NCBI GenBank assembly: GCA_023246715.1
Contig: JAHFHZ010000001.1
Span: 1-48,570 of the forward strand
Direction of reading: 5' to 3'
Origin: Candidatus Magasanikiibacteriota bacterium
GTDB lineage: Bacteria > Patescibacteriota > Patescibacteriia > Magasanikbacterales > GWA2-37-8
DNA length: 48,570 bases
The position numbers were made by a program, and so were the translations under genes. The notes beneath the pieces are model-generated. The model was given only the letters and a program-made list of their open reading frames with translations. It did not search any database and was not told where the DNA came from. This document shows positions 36,257-44,958 of this stretch, piece after piece (position 1 is the first letter of the stretch; every line of letters starts with the position of its first letter).

Positions 36257-37624
36257 ATGGTAATTATGAGTAGAGCGGTAATCCAAAAATTAGCAGCGCT
36301 CCAAACTGGAGCGGCGAACCCGCGAGCTGAATGGGTGCAGACCCAACGGGCCGTGCTTTTGGCGCAGATAAAAAACACGCTGCCGGTAGATCGTCAGGAC
36401 TCACCGTCTTTTACTGAACGCTTGTGGAACGGACTGGCTATTTTTTTGCCTAAAAGTTTGGTATATAATGTTGTTCGTCCGGTGGCGGTGGTGGCTATGG
36501 TGGCCGTGTTGGCTACCAGTAGTTTGAAAGGCGCGGCCAAAGCATCGGAATCCGCTCTGCCGGGAGAGATTTTATACCCGGCCAAACGAGCTGGCGAAGG
36601 TTTAGAGTTAGCAGTGGTAAAAGTTACGGGCTTGGTTTCTGATAATCAGGATAACGAAGCCCAGCTTCATGCTAAATTTGCCAAAAACAGAGCTCTGGAA
36701 ATTAAAACCATTGCAGCCAGCGATACGATTGATAATAAGGAAAAAATTATCCCCAAAGCAGTGTCTGATTTAAATAATGAATTACAAACAATCACTAACC
36801 AGCTAGATAACCTTAAACAGTCTCCAGAAAAAAATCCGCTTTCGTCCGACTCGGTAAAAGACGTGCAACAGAATACACTAGAAGTGAAAGAGTTGTTGCA
36901 TAACGCCGAAATGGAAGTATCTTTAAAAACTGGCACACAGGAAGTTCAAGATTTGTCTACGCAAATCAGAGGCGCCAAGGATTCGGCCGACGCGGCGGCG
37001 TTTAAAGTGGTTGAAGTAGCTGTAAATAACCAGCAAAACTTATCGGCCGACGCCGTGAAGCAGGTAGTTGCTACCGCCATTCAAAGCGCGGTGGATGACG
37101 CGGCTAAATCAAAAGAAAGCGCGCAAGGTGTACAAAATATTGTTGACGCGGTGAAGGACGCGATTAAAACTGAAGTCGGTAAACCTTCGGCTCAGACTAC
37201 GCCCTCTAGCACCGCTGCTTTAAAGCAGCTTAATACGGTAGCGGCGCAAACCAAAGAAGCGACGTTTCAAATTGAGCAAAAATCAGCCAACGCCGAACAG
37301 AAGATTAATGAAGCGCAGGTTTTTGCGGAAAGCGGTAACTTATCTGAAGCGTTAAACAAAATTCGTGAAGCAAAAATCCAGAATAAGGAAGCTACGCAAT
37401 TGCTTGATACAGCTTTGCAAACAGTGTTGCCGGTGGTGAAAGTGAAAGACGATGCCGTGGGTGTAGTCTCGACGACGAAGGATCTGTTGGTAATTGTTAC
37501 CTCGAGCGCGGCGCTGGGATTGAATGGTACGTCGACTATTGGAACGATTTTGCCGAACGCAACGGTGTTGCCGATCAATTCTTCCACCTCGGCGGTGGTT
37601 AACAAAGATGAAACTAAAAAATAA
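36257..37624 (+). CDS. DUF5667-like membrane protein, possible anti-sigma partner
   Basis: TM segment then ALPGEILYPAKRAGEGLELAVVKVTG; immediately after the sigma factor. Confidence 0.75.
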   Translation: MVIMSRAVIQKLAALQTGAANPRAEWVQTQRAVLLAQIKNTLPVDRQDSPSFTERLWNGLAIFLPKSLVYNVVRPVAVVAMVAVLATSSLKGAAKASESALPGEILYPAKRAGEGLELAVVKVTGLVSDNQDNEAQLHAKFAKNRALEIKTIAASDTIDNKEKIIPKAVSDLNNELQTITNQLDNLKQSPEKNPLSSDSVKDVQQNTLEVKELLHNAEMEVSLKTGTQEVQDLSTQIRGAKDSADAAAFKVVEVAVNNQQNLSADAVKQVVATAIQSAVDDAAKSKESAQGVQNIVDAVKDAIKTEVGKPSAQTTPSSTAALKQLNTVAAQTKEATFQIEQKSANAEQKINEAQVFAESGNLSEALNKIREAKIQNKEATQLLDTALQTVLPVVKVKDDAVGVVSTTKDLLVIVTSSAALGLNGTSTIGTILPNATVLPINSSTSAVVNKDETKK

Positions 37625-37854
37625 GTTCCTTAATATTAATCAACAATTTTTACTTCCCGAGGCCCTGAAGCGATTCAGTTCCCACGGGAGGGGAAAATTG
37701 TAGTAACAGGCGGCTGGCGCCGAAAGGTCGATGGGTCCGTGTGGGCCCGTGCCAATCGCGATTGTGCGTCCACCTCACGGTGGAACAAGCTTGTTTCGTT
37801 CGACGCTCATTAATGAGTGCGCGCGCGGGCAGGTTTTTAACTTATAACTAAACT

Positions 37855-40800
37855 ATGAATGTAGTTACTTTGGGAAAGAAGACCCTCAGCTCGATTGTGG
37901 CTGTTTCCATGCTTCTCTCTTTGGTTGCCCCGGTACTTGCTGGTGTGGCGCAGGCCGAAAGCGTCTGCCCGACCCTCGTGCCTGGTGACCGGGTGAAAGT
38001 CAAGGGAAAAGCTCCGATTTATTCGGTAAACAACAAGCTCGAAGTCCTTTATTTCCCTTCTGGTTACGAACACGATACTTGGACTAACAGCTCGGTGAAC
38101 GGTTACGGTGGTTACATCACCATTACCCAAGCCTGCTTTGATTCTTTAAAAGTTCCGGCCGCTTATCCTGGAGCCGTGAACTTCCGCCCGGGTTCTTACG
38201 TGGTTAAACGCGATGCCTCTGATCAGCTCTACGTTGTGGAGCCGAACAACACGCTCGCCAAAATCACCCCGGCTGCTGCCGCAGCTCTCTATGGCGCTAA
38301 CTACAAAGTTCGCGTTATTGCAGACGCTTTCTGGCCGCACTATGTGAACCGCGGAGCCGACGTTACTGAAGGCAAAGCGCACCCTGGTATGCTCGTCAGA
38401 AATGGCGGCAAAATCTGGTATGTTGACAAGGACATGAAATTGCATGAAGTCACCACTGCGGGCATGACGGCCAATGATTTCTTGACTCGTTTCGTGTATA
38501 CGGTAGCGGACTCCGCTGTGGCTGGCCTCACTTTGGGTGATATGATCACTTCTGAGTGGGTAGCTGTAACGGATATGACCCAGAGCGGTGGCATTGTTGT
38601 CACCACCCCGCCGACCTCTTCTCCGGCCGGAACCCTCACGGTTTCCTTGGCCCCCGAGAATCCGGCTGGCGCGACCTTGGTTTCTGACACCGCTGACGGT
38701 GCTCAGGACATGGTTTCTGTCTTGAAACTGAACTTCACTGCCGGCAATGACGGCGACGTGCAAGTCAACGGCCTCAAGATCAAGAAGTCTGGTATTTCCG
38801 CTGACACTGATATCAGCAATCTGTACCTCTACGACAACGACATGAAGCTCGCTGGCAACCCCAGCACCGCTAATGGCGTGTTTACCTTCAGCAATGCCTC
38901 TGGCTTGTTCAAGGTAACGAAGGGTACTACCAAACAAATCACGGTGAAATTGTCCCTCAAGAACAATGTGGCTTCTTCGAAGACCATGCTGTTCTTCGTA
39001 GGTGCTTCGGAAGACGTAACTGTAGCAGGCGGATCCGTCGCGGGAACTTTCCCGATGAACGGTAACACCTTCTCGGTGGCTTCCGTAACCGACCTCGGTA
39101 AACTGGCCTTTACGACCGTTTCTCCGTCGTCCAATGGCACTGTTGATCCTGGAACCACGGGCTACGAGATCTGGAGATTTCAGGCTCTGAGCTCTGACCA
39201 GGACATGGAAGTCCGCAAACTTATGTTCACCATCGTTGGATCGGTGAATGTGGGCGACCTTAAGAACTTCTCGCTCTGGGATGGAGCCAAACAAATTGGC
39301 AGCACCGTTCTTGACATGGCTGCCGATAAGACGGTCACCATCAATTTGATGAGTGCCCCTTATGTGGTTACCAAAGGCCAGACCAAGAACCTGAGCTTGA
39401 AAGCCGACATCGTGAGCGGCACGACGCGCACTTTCCGCGCTTCGTTCCAGAACGGTTCGGACATAATGACTTACGATCGCAATTACAACGTGTACGTTAA
39501 AACCAACGGCACGGACAGCTTCACCATCGTGCAACCGGTTACCGGCAGCACCGCGGTGAACTACACCATCAATAGTGGAACTTTGACTCAGACTCTCGCG
39601 TCTGATTCCCCGACCGGCAACATTCCGGACGGCGCTACGAATGTTACACTTGCCAAATTCAAATGGACTGCCAATGGTGAAGACGTGAAAGTTTCTAGCT
39701 TGAGCGTTTCTTCCACCCTCAGCACGACCAGCGACATCTTGGCCAACGTACGCCTCTTGGTGGATGGTTCGCAGGTAGGTTCCACCGACACCAGTTTGAC
39801 TGGTAACGGCGCGGCCAGCAGCGACTGGGGTACCTTTGGTAACAGCTTCATCATCAAGGCGGGTACTTCCGTCGACGTGAAAGTAGTTGCCGATACCACT
39901 GATTCCACCATTGCGGCTAACGACACCATTATTGTTGGTTTGTCGGCTGGCTCGAGCAATGCCCAGGGCGTTGTTTCGCTGACCTCGATCAGCACTGTTG
40001 CTCAGAACGCCAACACCCTTACGGTGAAAACTGGCACGGTGACTGTCACCAAGAATCTCGCATTCGGTGACAAGACCTCGGCCAACCCGACCGGCGTAGT
40101 TAATCAGAGTGGATCAAAAATTGGTTCCTTCGTGGTTACCGCTGGCGCTGGTGAAGACGTAGAAGTCTCCCAGATCACCTTAACGGAAACTGCCAATACT
40201 TGTATTGGCACCTACATGCAGAACTTGGTTCTTAAGGATTCCGCCGGCAAACAGCTTGGCACTACCTACCCGAATCCTTCGAGCTCTTGTTCTACCGCCA
40301 ACACCTACACCTTCAATATTTCTCCGGCGGTAAAAGTGACCAACGGTGCTCAATACGTGGTTGATGTGTTTGCCGATTTGAAGGCGGGCTTCACCACGGC
40401 CAGCACTGCCTTGGTAAAACTTGATTCCGTAACCGCGACGGGTGTGCAAACCGGCAGCAGCGCCAGCGCTTCGTCGCAGGCTCTCAGCCTTCAGCACTCC
40501 TACATCTCCGGTTCCGGTGCCTACATGGTGCAGCTTGATACCGACACCCCAGTAGCAACCAACTTGCTCATGGGCGCGGCCGATCAGTTGCTTGGCAAGT
40601 TCAAAGTTACTGCCAGCACCACGGAAGCAATCAGCATTACCCAGTTGGTAATTAGCAACCGCATCAGCACTGGTGCCACTGGTACCTTGCAGAACATTCG
40701 TCTCTACGATGCCGAAACTGGCACCCAGATTGGCCCGGCTGTGGCGTCTTTTGACACCAGCAGCGCCACCGGTACTTTGGCCCACGCCGTGTTTACGAAC

Positions 40801-41574
40801 GTTGGCTTGAAAATCCCGGCTGGACAATCGAAGAGCTTGAATGTAAAAGCGGACATCGTGACCTACGCTGGTGGCGGCTTTAGCACCACTGGTCAGACCA
40901 CGAACTTGGCAATCTTGAAGTACTACACCGGCACCACTTCGGCGTTCACGTCGACTGGCGCGGCCTCTGGTTCTTCGTTGACCCCGACGGTTGTTAACGG
41001 TACTGTCGCCAGCGGCGTGGTACTCGCTAACCTCAATCTGGGCGCCGACAACTTGGTTGCCTATGCTACGACCAACACCCTGTATCGTGCGAAGCTGACG
41101 ACTGTCTGGGCGTCTGATGCTCCGTCTGGCGCTGCCTCTCCGGCTGCTGCCCAAACGGTAGCTAAATTCGTCATCCAGAACCAGGCGAACGCTGGACAAT
41201 ACTCGGCCACGGTTAGCCACATTAACTTTGACCTGTCCACCACGATCTCCAACTCGACTGATCGAGCTTTGACTCTGTATAAGGACTCCTTGAACACCAC
41301 CGCTCTTGGCACCACTTCGTGGATTGCCACTGGCGCTTCGGCTCAAAACTTCGGCGACACCGCCTTCACTGATGGTGGTATAACCGATGTTGAGATTTCC
41401 TCGGGTGCTTCCAAGACGTTCTTTGTCACTCTCGACACCACCAACGCGGCCTCTACCAAGAGCCTTTCTATCCGCATTGGTAGCAATGATGTTGTTTGGA
41501 GCGATGGCGTAAGCTCAAGTCTTACCGTCATGAGCCAGGACCTCCCGTTGCAGTACAAGACCTTCACCTACTAA
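37855..41574 (+). CDS. Large S-layer-like secreted protein with repeated Ig-like modules
   Basis: Signal peptide MLLSLVAPVLAGVAQAES; repeated beta-rich T/S/G-rich modules; strongly biased codons. Confidence 0.85.
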   Translation: MNVVTLGKKTLSSIVAVSMLLSLVAPVLAGVAQAESVCPTLVPGDRVKVKGKAPIYSVNNKLEVLYFPSGYEHDTWTNSSVNGYGGYITITQACFDSLKVPAAYPGAVNFRPGSYVVKRDASDQLYVVEPNNTLAKITPAAAAALYGANYKVRVIADAFWPHYVNRGADVTEGKAHPGMLVRNGGKIWYVDKDMKLHEVTTAGMTANDFLTRFVYTVADSAVAGLTLGDMITSEWVAVTDMTQSGGIVVTTPPTSSPAGTLTVSLAPENPAGATLVSDTADGAQDMVSVLKLNFTAGNDGDVQVNGLKIKKSGISADTDISNLYLYDNDMKLAGNPSTANGVFTFSNASGLFKVTKGTTKQITVKLSLKNNVASSKTMLFFVGASEDVTVAGGSVAGTFPMNGNTFSVASVTDLGKLAFTTVSPSSNGTVDPGTTGYEIWRFQALSSDQDMEVRKLMFTIVGSVNVGDLKNFSLWDGAKQIGSTVLDMAADKTVTINLMSAPYVVTKGQTKNLSLKADIVSGTTRTFRASFQNGSDIMTYDRNYNVYVKTNGTDSFTIVQPVTGSTAVNYTINSGTLTQTLASDSPTGNIPDGATNVTLAKFKWTANGEDVKVSSLSVSSTLSTTSDILANVRLLVDGSQVGSTDTSLTGNGAASSDWGTFGNSFIIKAGTSVDVKVVADTTDSTIAANDTIIVGLSAGSSNAQGVVSLTSISTVAQNANTLTVKTGTVTVTKNLAFGDKTSANPTGVVNQSGSKIGSFVVTAGAGEDVEVSQITLTETANTCIGTYMQNLVLKDSAGKQLGTTYPNPSSSCSTANTYTFNISPAVKVTNGAQYVVDVFADLKAGFTTASTALVKLDSVTATGVQTGSSASASSQALSLQHSYISGSGAYMVQLDTDTPVATNLLMGAADQLLGKFKVTASTTEAISITQLVISNRISTGATGTLQNIRLYDAETGTQIGPAVASFDTSSATGTLAHAVFTNVGLKIPAGQSKSLNVKADIVTYAGGGFSTTGQTTNLAILKYYTGTTSAFTSTGAASGSSLTPTVVNGTVASGVVLANLNLGADNLVAYATTNTLYRAKLTTVWASDAPSGAASPAAAQTVAKFVIQNQANAGQYSATVSHINFDLSTTISNSTDRALTLYKDSLNTTALGTTSWIATGASAQNFGDTAFTDGGITDVEISSGASKTFFVTLDTTNAASTKSLSIRIGSNDVVWSDGVSSSLTVMSQDLPLQYKTFTY

Positions 41575-41640
41575 TTTAGTAGTCTAGGCTTGGCTCACGA
41601 GAGTCCAACTCACCGTAGTCTGACGGTATTCAGACGAACG

Positions 41641-41680
41641 CCCCCCGCCCCGATTTATCGGTGGCGGGGGGTTGTTTTTT
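41641..41680 (+). terminator. Strong terminator of the S-layer-like gene
   Basis: CCCCCCGCC...GGCGGGGGG-TTGTTTTTT. Confidence 0.9.
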
Positions 41681-41723
41681 GATCAAGAAATTGGTATGCT
41701 GAAGTGGTAATAAGCCTTTAATT

Positions 41724-43988
41724 ATGGGTAAAAATCGTTTAGTACAATTTATTAGTGCGGCATTATTCGCGCCGCTTTTTTTGCCCATTGCCTTTATTCC
41801 CGTTACGCTGTTCCCGTGGCATTTTGGCAAGACGATTTTATTTCAGGCGCTGGTGGAAATTATTTTGGTGTTGACCGTTGTTTTGATTGTTTATTTTCCC
41901 GAATGGCAACAGCGGTTGGCGCAAAGGCTGGCAAAATGGAATTGGATTGATATTACTGTGGTTGCCTGGCTGGCGGTGTTAACCATTACGGCCTTAACCG
42001 GGGTTAATTTTGACTTAAGTTTTTGGGGTAATCAAAGTCGCGCTAACGGTGTTTTTGCCTGGCTCCATTTTGGTGTCTGGTATTTTTTGCTGACTCTTTT
42101 TTTTACCACGCGCCAGGAGTGGCGGCGATTAGGCCTCGTGGCCATGGGTGTTGGGGTTTTGGCGGTGCTCAGCGCTTGGTTGCAGGATTATTTGCCGCTA
42201 GCCTGGCGAGGTAATTTTGGCTCGCGTTTTTCGGGAATTATTGGTAATTCAGGTTTTTTGGCTTCTTTTTTGGTAGCCGCGCTCGGCGTTGTGGCGATTG
42301 CTGGTTGCGCCAGCAACCGACAATGTGAGCGAAGAATTTTGCTGGCTGTGGCGGCGTTCTTTTTTATAACTATCTTACTCACGGCCAGCCGCGGCGCGGC
42401 GATTGGCCTTGGCGCTGGCGTGGTGGCTGCCGGTATTGCGGCGTTATTTTTGTTGCCAAGAGGGCGTCCGCGTACAGTAGCCGCGATAGGTATAGGGGGG
42501 CTGGTTTTGATCATGGTTTCGGTAGTTTTTTTGGCCCGGGTTGAAAGCGTTCGTCAGCGGTTTCCACAACTCGGATTTTTTGTTAATTTTTCAACCCAGA
42601 GTTCAACAGCCCAAACACGGTTAATGGCCTGGCAAAGCGCTTGGGAGGGGATTAAGGCCCGGCCGATCCAGGGTTGGGGTTGGGGAAATTTTGAAGTGAT
42701 TTTTCAACAATATTATAATCCTCAATTTTTACGATTTAGCTTTCAGGAAACGTTTTGGGACAAGCCGCATAATTTTTTGATTGAAACAGCTACAGCCGCT
42801 GGCTTATTTGGGTTTCTGGCATACCTGGGTTTATATGGCGCTTTATTGGCGCACGCGCTCCGGCCCGCCCAGGCTCCGGGAACCGCCGACGTCCATCGGG
42901 AACAATACTTACAGATCACCTTATTTGGAGCATTGATCGCGTACGCGGTACAGAATGTATTTATTTTTGAAACCTCGAATTCGTTGATGGCGTTCTTTTT
43001 TATCGCGGCGTTTGTAGCGACCCGTACAGCGACAAAAGGTTTTTCGGCGGCCGATGACGCGCGATTGGTCTCGCCGGGCCAACGGCGGGTTGCTTGGTGG
43101 CAAAACGCTGGGTTGGCACTGCTTACGTGCGGCTTGTTGGTTTCACTGTGGAAGGTGCATATTTTGCCCTTCAGAGCTTCGGGCGCAATGGCTCGGGCCG
43201 ACGCCGGGGTGACGTTGTCAAAAGTGCTTCTGAATGGGCAGCAGGCAGTTGGTTGGCCAACCTATCTGCGCTATGAAAATGCTATTTTGTTTACTAAGAA
43301 ATTTACTGAATTCGAGAAAGAGCATTCTGAATTAACGGTGGCTGACATTGCCAGGTTTGGTACGATAGTAACCAGCACGTTGGAAGAAGCCATTACACGC
43401 TACCCCGAGAATCCCACCTACCCGCTCTGGGCGGGAGAAGCCTACTTATCACTTGGTGAGCGCGTTGACGCGCGGTATCTTGATGATGCTGAACGCGTTT
43501 TGAAACGAGCCGAAACACTGGCGCCGCGCAAGCAAGAAATTCTTTTTTTATTAAGCCGCTTATACTTACTTAAGAGGGATTTCCCGTCCGCCGCGGCGGT
43601 GCAGCAGCGGGCCATAGACGTGGCGCCGGAAATTGCGGTGAGCCATTGGTTTTTGGCTTTGGTCCAAGTAGCGAGCGGCCAGGTGCCCCAGGCCTTATTG
43701 ACCGCACAGAAGGCCGAGGAGCTTGGTTTTGGCTTCACCACTAGCCACAAGTTGTATTTAGCAGATTTGTATGTACAGCAAAAAAATTATGGAAAAGTAA
43801 TTGAAATTTATCAAGGTTTACTTGAAGCCGAACCAGAAAATCTAAATTGGTATATTAAGCTGGCCACGGCCTACGCGGTGGCTGGCAATCGCGAAAAAGC
43901 GCAAGAAGTTTTGCGCCAGGGCATACAATTTTATCCGCCGCTCAAGGATCTGGCTAAGGATTTTATCAAGCAGTACCATTTAGAATAA
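41724..43988 (+). CDS. O-antigen ligase/polymerase-like membrane protein with C-terminal TPRs
   Basis: Multi-TM; QTRLMAWQSAWEGIKARPIQGWGWGNFEVIF...DKPHNFLIETATAAGLFGFLAYL; TPRs in last ~200 aa. Confidence 0.88.
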   Translation: MGKNRLVQFISAALFAPLFLPIAFIPVTLFPWHFGKTILFQALVEIILVLTVVLIVYFPEWQQRLAQRLAKWNWIDITVVAWLAVLTITALTGVNFDLSFWGNQSRANGVFAWLHFGVWYFLLTLFFTTRQEWRRLGLVAMGVGVLAVLSAWLQDYLPLAWRGNFGSRFSGIIGNSGFLASFLVAALGVVAIAGCASNRQCERRILLAVAAFFFITILLTASRGAAIGLGAGVVAAGIAALFLLPRGRPRTVAAIGIGGLVLIMVSVVFLARVESVRQRFPQLGFFVNFSTQSSTAQTRLMAWQSAWEGIKARPIQGWGWGNFEVIFQQYYNPQFLRFSFQETFWDKPHNFLIETATAAGLFGFLAYLGLYGALLAHALRPAQAPGTADVHREQYLQITLFGALIAYAVQNVFIFETSNSLMAFFFIAAFVATRTATKGFSAADDARLVSPGQRRVAWWQNAGLALLTCGLLVSLWKVHILPFRASGAMARADAGVTLSKVLLNGQQAVGWPTYLRYENAILFTKKFTEFEKEHSELTVADIARFGTIVTSTLEEAITRYPENPTYPLWAGEAYLSLGERVDARYLDDAERVLKRAETLAPRKQEILFLLSRLYLLKRDFPSAAAVQQRAIDVAPEIAVSHWFLALVQVASGQVPQALLTAQKAEELGFGFTTSHKLYLADLYVQQKNYGKVIEIYQGLLEAEPENLNWYIKLATAYAVAGNREKAQEVLRQGIQFYPPLKDLAKDFIKQYHLE

Positions 43989-44013
43989 TATTTTAATCAT
44001 CTATTGAAGATCT

Positions 44014-44703
44014 ATGAAAAAGAACTCTATATTATACGCGGTTGCCGCGGGAGTTGCCGGAGCGGCGTTGCTCGGTGCCCTGTGGTGGTTTGGGGCGCTG
44101 CCTTCGCAGAGGCAGTTATATTTGAAAATTAAAGATCAGCCAACCCTGGTAAGTTTGTTTGCTAAGGTGCAAGCTCAAGAACAACAGTTGAAAAAAACTC
44201 CTGATGACGCGGCTTTGTATATGGATTTGGCGCTTAATTGGAAAAGCCTCGGTCACCGCAGTAACGGTGTAACCGGTTTTTTTCGCAAATCTTTGGCGGT
44301 GTATGAAAAAGGCATTGCCAAATTTGGGAGCAAGAATATTTTATTTTATTTGAACGCCGGTAAAGTTGCGGAAGAGCTGCGCGATTACGCTAAAGCCGAA
44401 GAATATTTTAAGGCCGCGATTGAAATTTCACCAGCCGATGAAAACGGCTACTTGAGCCTGGCGGATTTGTATAGCTATAAAATGGGCAAAAGCGTGTCCG
44501 AAGTGGCGGCGGTATATAACCAGGGAGGCCCCAAAATGGCCGATCCCACAGCGCTTATTTGGGGGCGGGGGAGTTATTTGAAGCGGGTCGGGCAGTATGC
44601 CGCGGCATTACCGGATTATGAGGTACTAAGCAAAGCTTTTCCGGATAACCAGGGGTATAAAGATGCCATTGCCGAGATTAAGGCGAAATTGAATCAACAA
44701 TAG
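44014..44703 (+). CDS. TPR-repeat membrane-anchored protein
   Basis: N-terminal TM then YAKAEEYFKAAIEISPADENGYLSLADLY. Confidence 0.8.
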   Translation: MKKNSILYAVAAGVAGAALLGALWWFGALPSQRQLYLKIKDQPTLVSLFAKVQAQEQQLKKTPDDAALYMDLALNWKSLGHRSNGVTGFFRKSLAVYEKGIAKFGSKNILFYLNAGKVAEELRDYAKAEEYFKAAIEISPADENGYLSLADLYSYKMGKSVSEVAAVYNQGGPKMADPTALIWGRGSYLKRVGQYAAALPDYEVLSKAFPDNQGYKDAIAEIKAKLNQQ

Positions 44704-44855
44704 GTCGGACAAGACCACTAGATCACCGGGGACGTAGTTCTCGATGAGTCCGCCGGCGGCATTGGTGAGGATGACCCGCTTGCAGCCCGCCCGGATGGCG
44801 GTGCGCAGCAGGTGCACCGTTTGCCAGGTGGGGTACCCCTCGTAGCTGATTCGTG
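44703..44855 (-). pseudogene. Internal fragment of purine nucleoside phosphorylase
   Basis: ISYEGYPTWQTVHLLRTAIRAGCKRVILTNAAGGLIENYVPGDLVVLSDL matches the PNP pattern YEGY...LTNAAGG...GDL..; lacks both termini. Confidence 0.8.
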
Positions 44856-44893
44856 CATTGTAGCAGGGAATTTTTTTTGACAAGTGACTTGGT

Positions 44894-44922
44894 TTGACCG
44901 TCGGCAGCAATTCCTTTACACT
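44894..44922 (+). promoter_or_regulatory. Promoter of the second ligase-like gene
   Basis: TTGACC-17-TACACT. Confidence 0.7.
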
Positions 44923-44958
44923 ATAAGGATAATCATACTTTAAAGCGATTTTTTACTT

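Noticed and set aside
38146-39534. 462-aa minus-strand ORF antisense to the S-layer-like gene (also 40180..41346)
   Set aside because: Shadow ORF produced by strong codon bias; no signal peptide, start context or recognisable domain, and the sense protein is clearly real.
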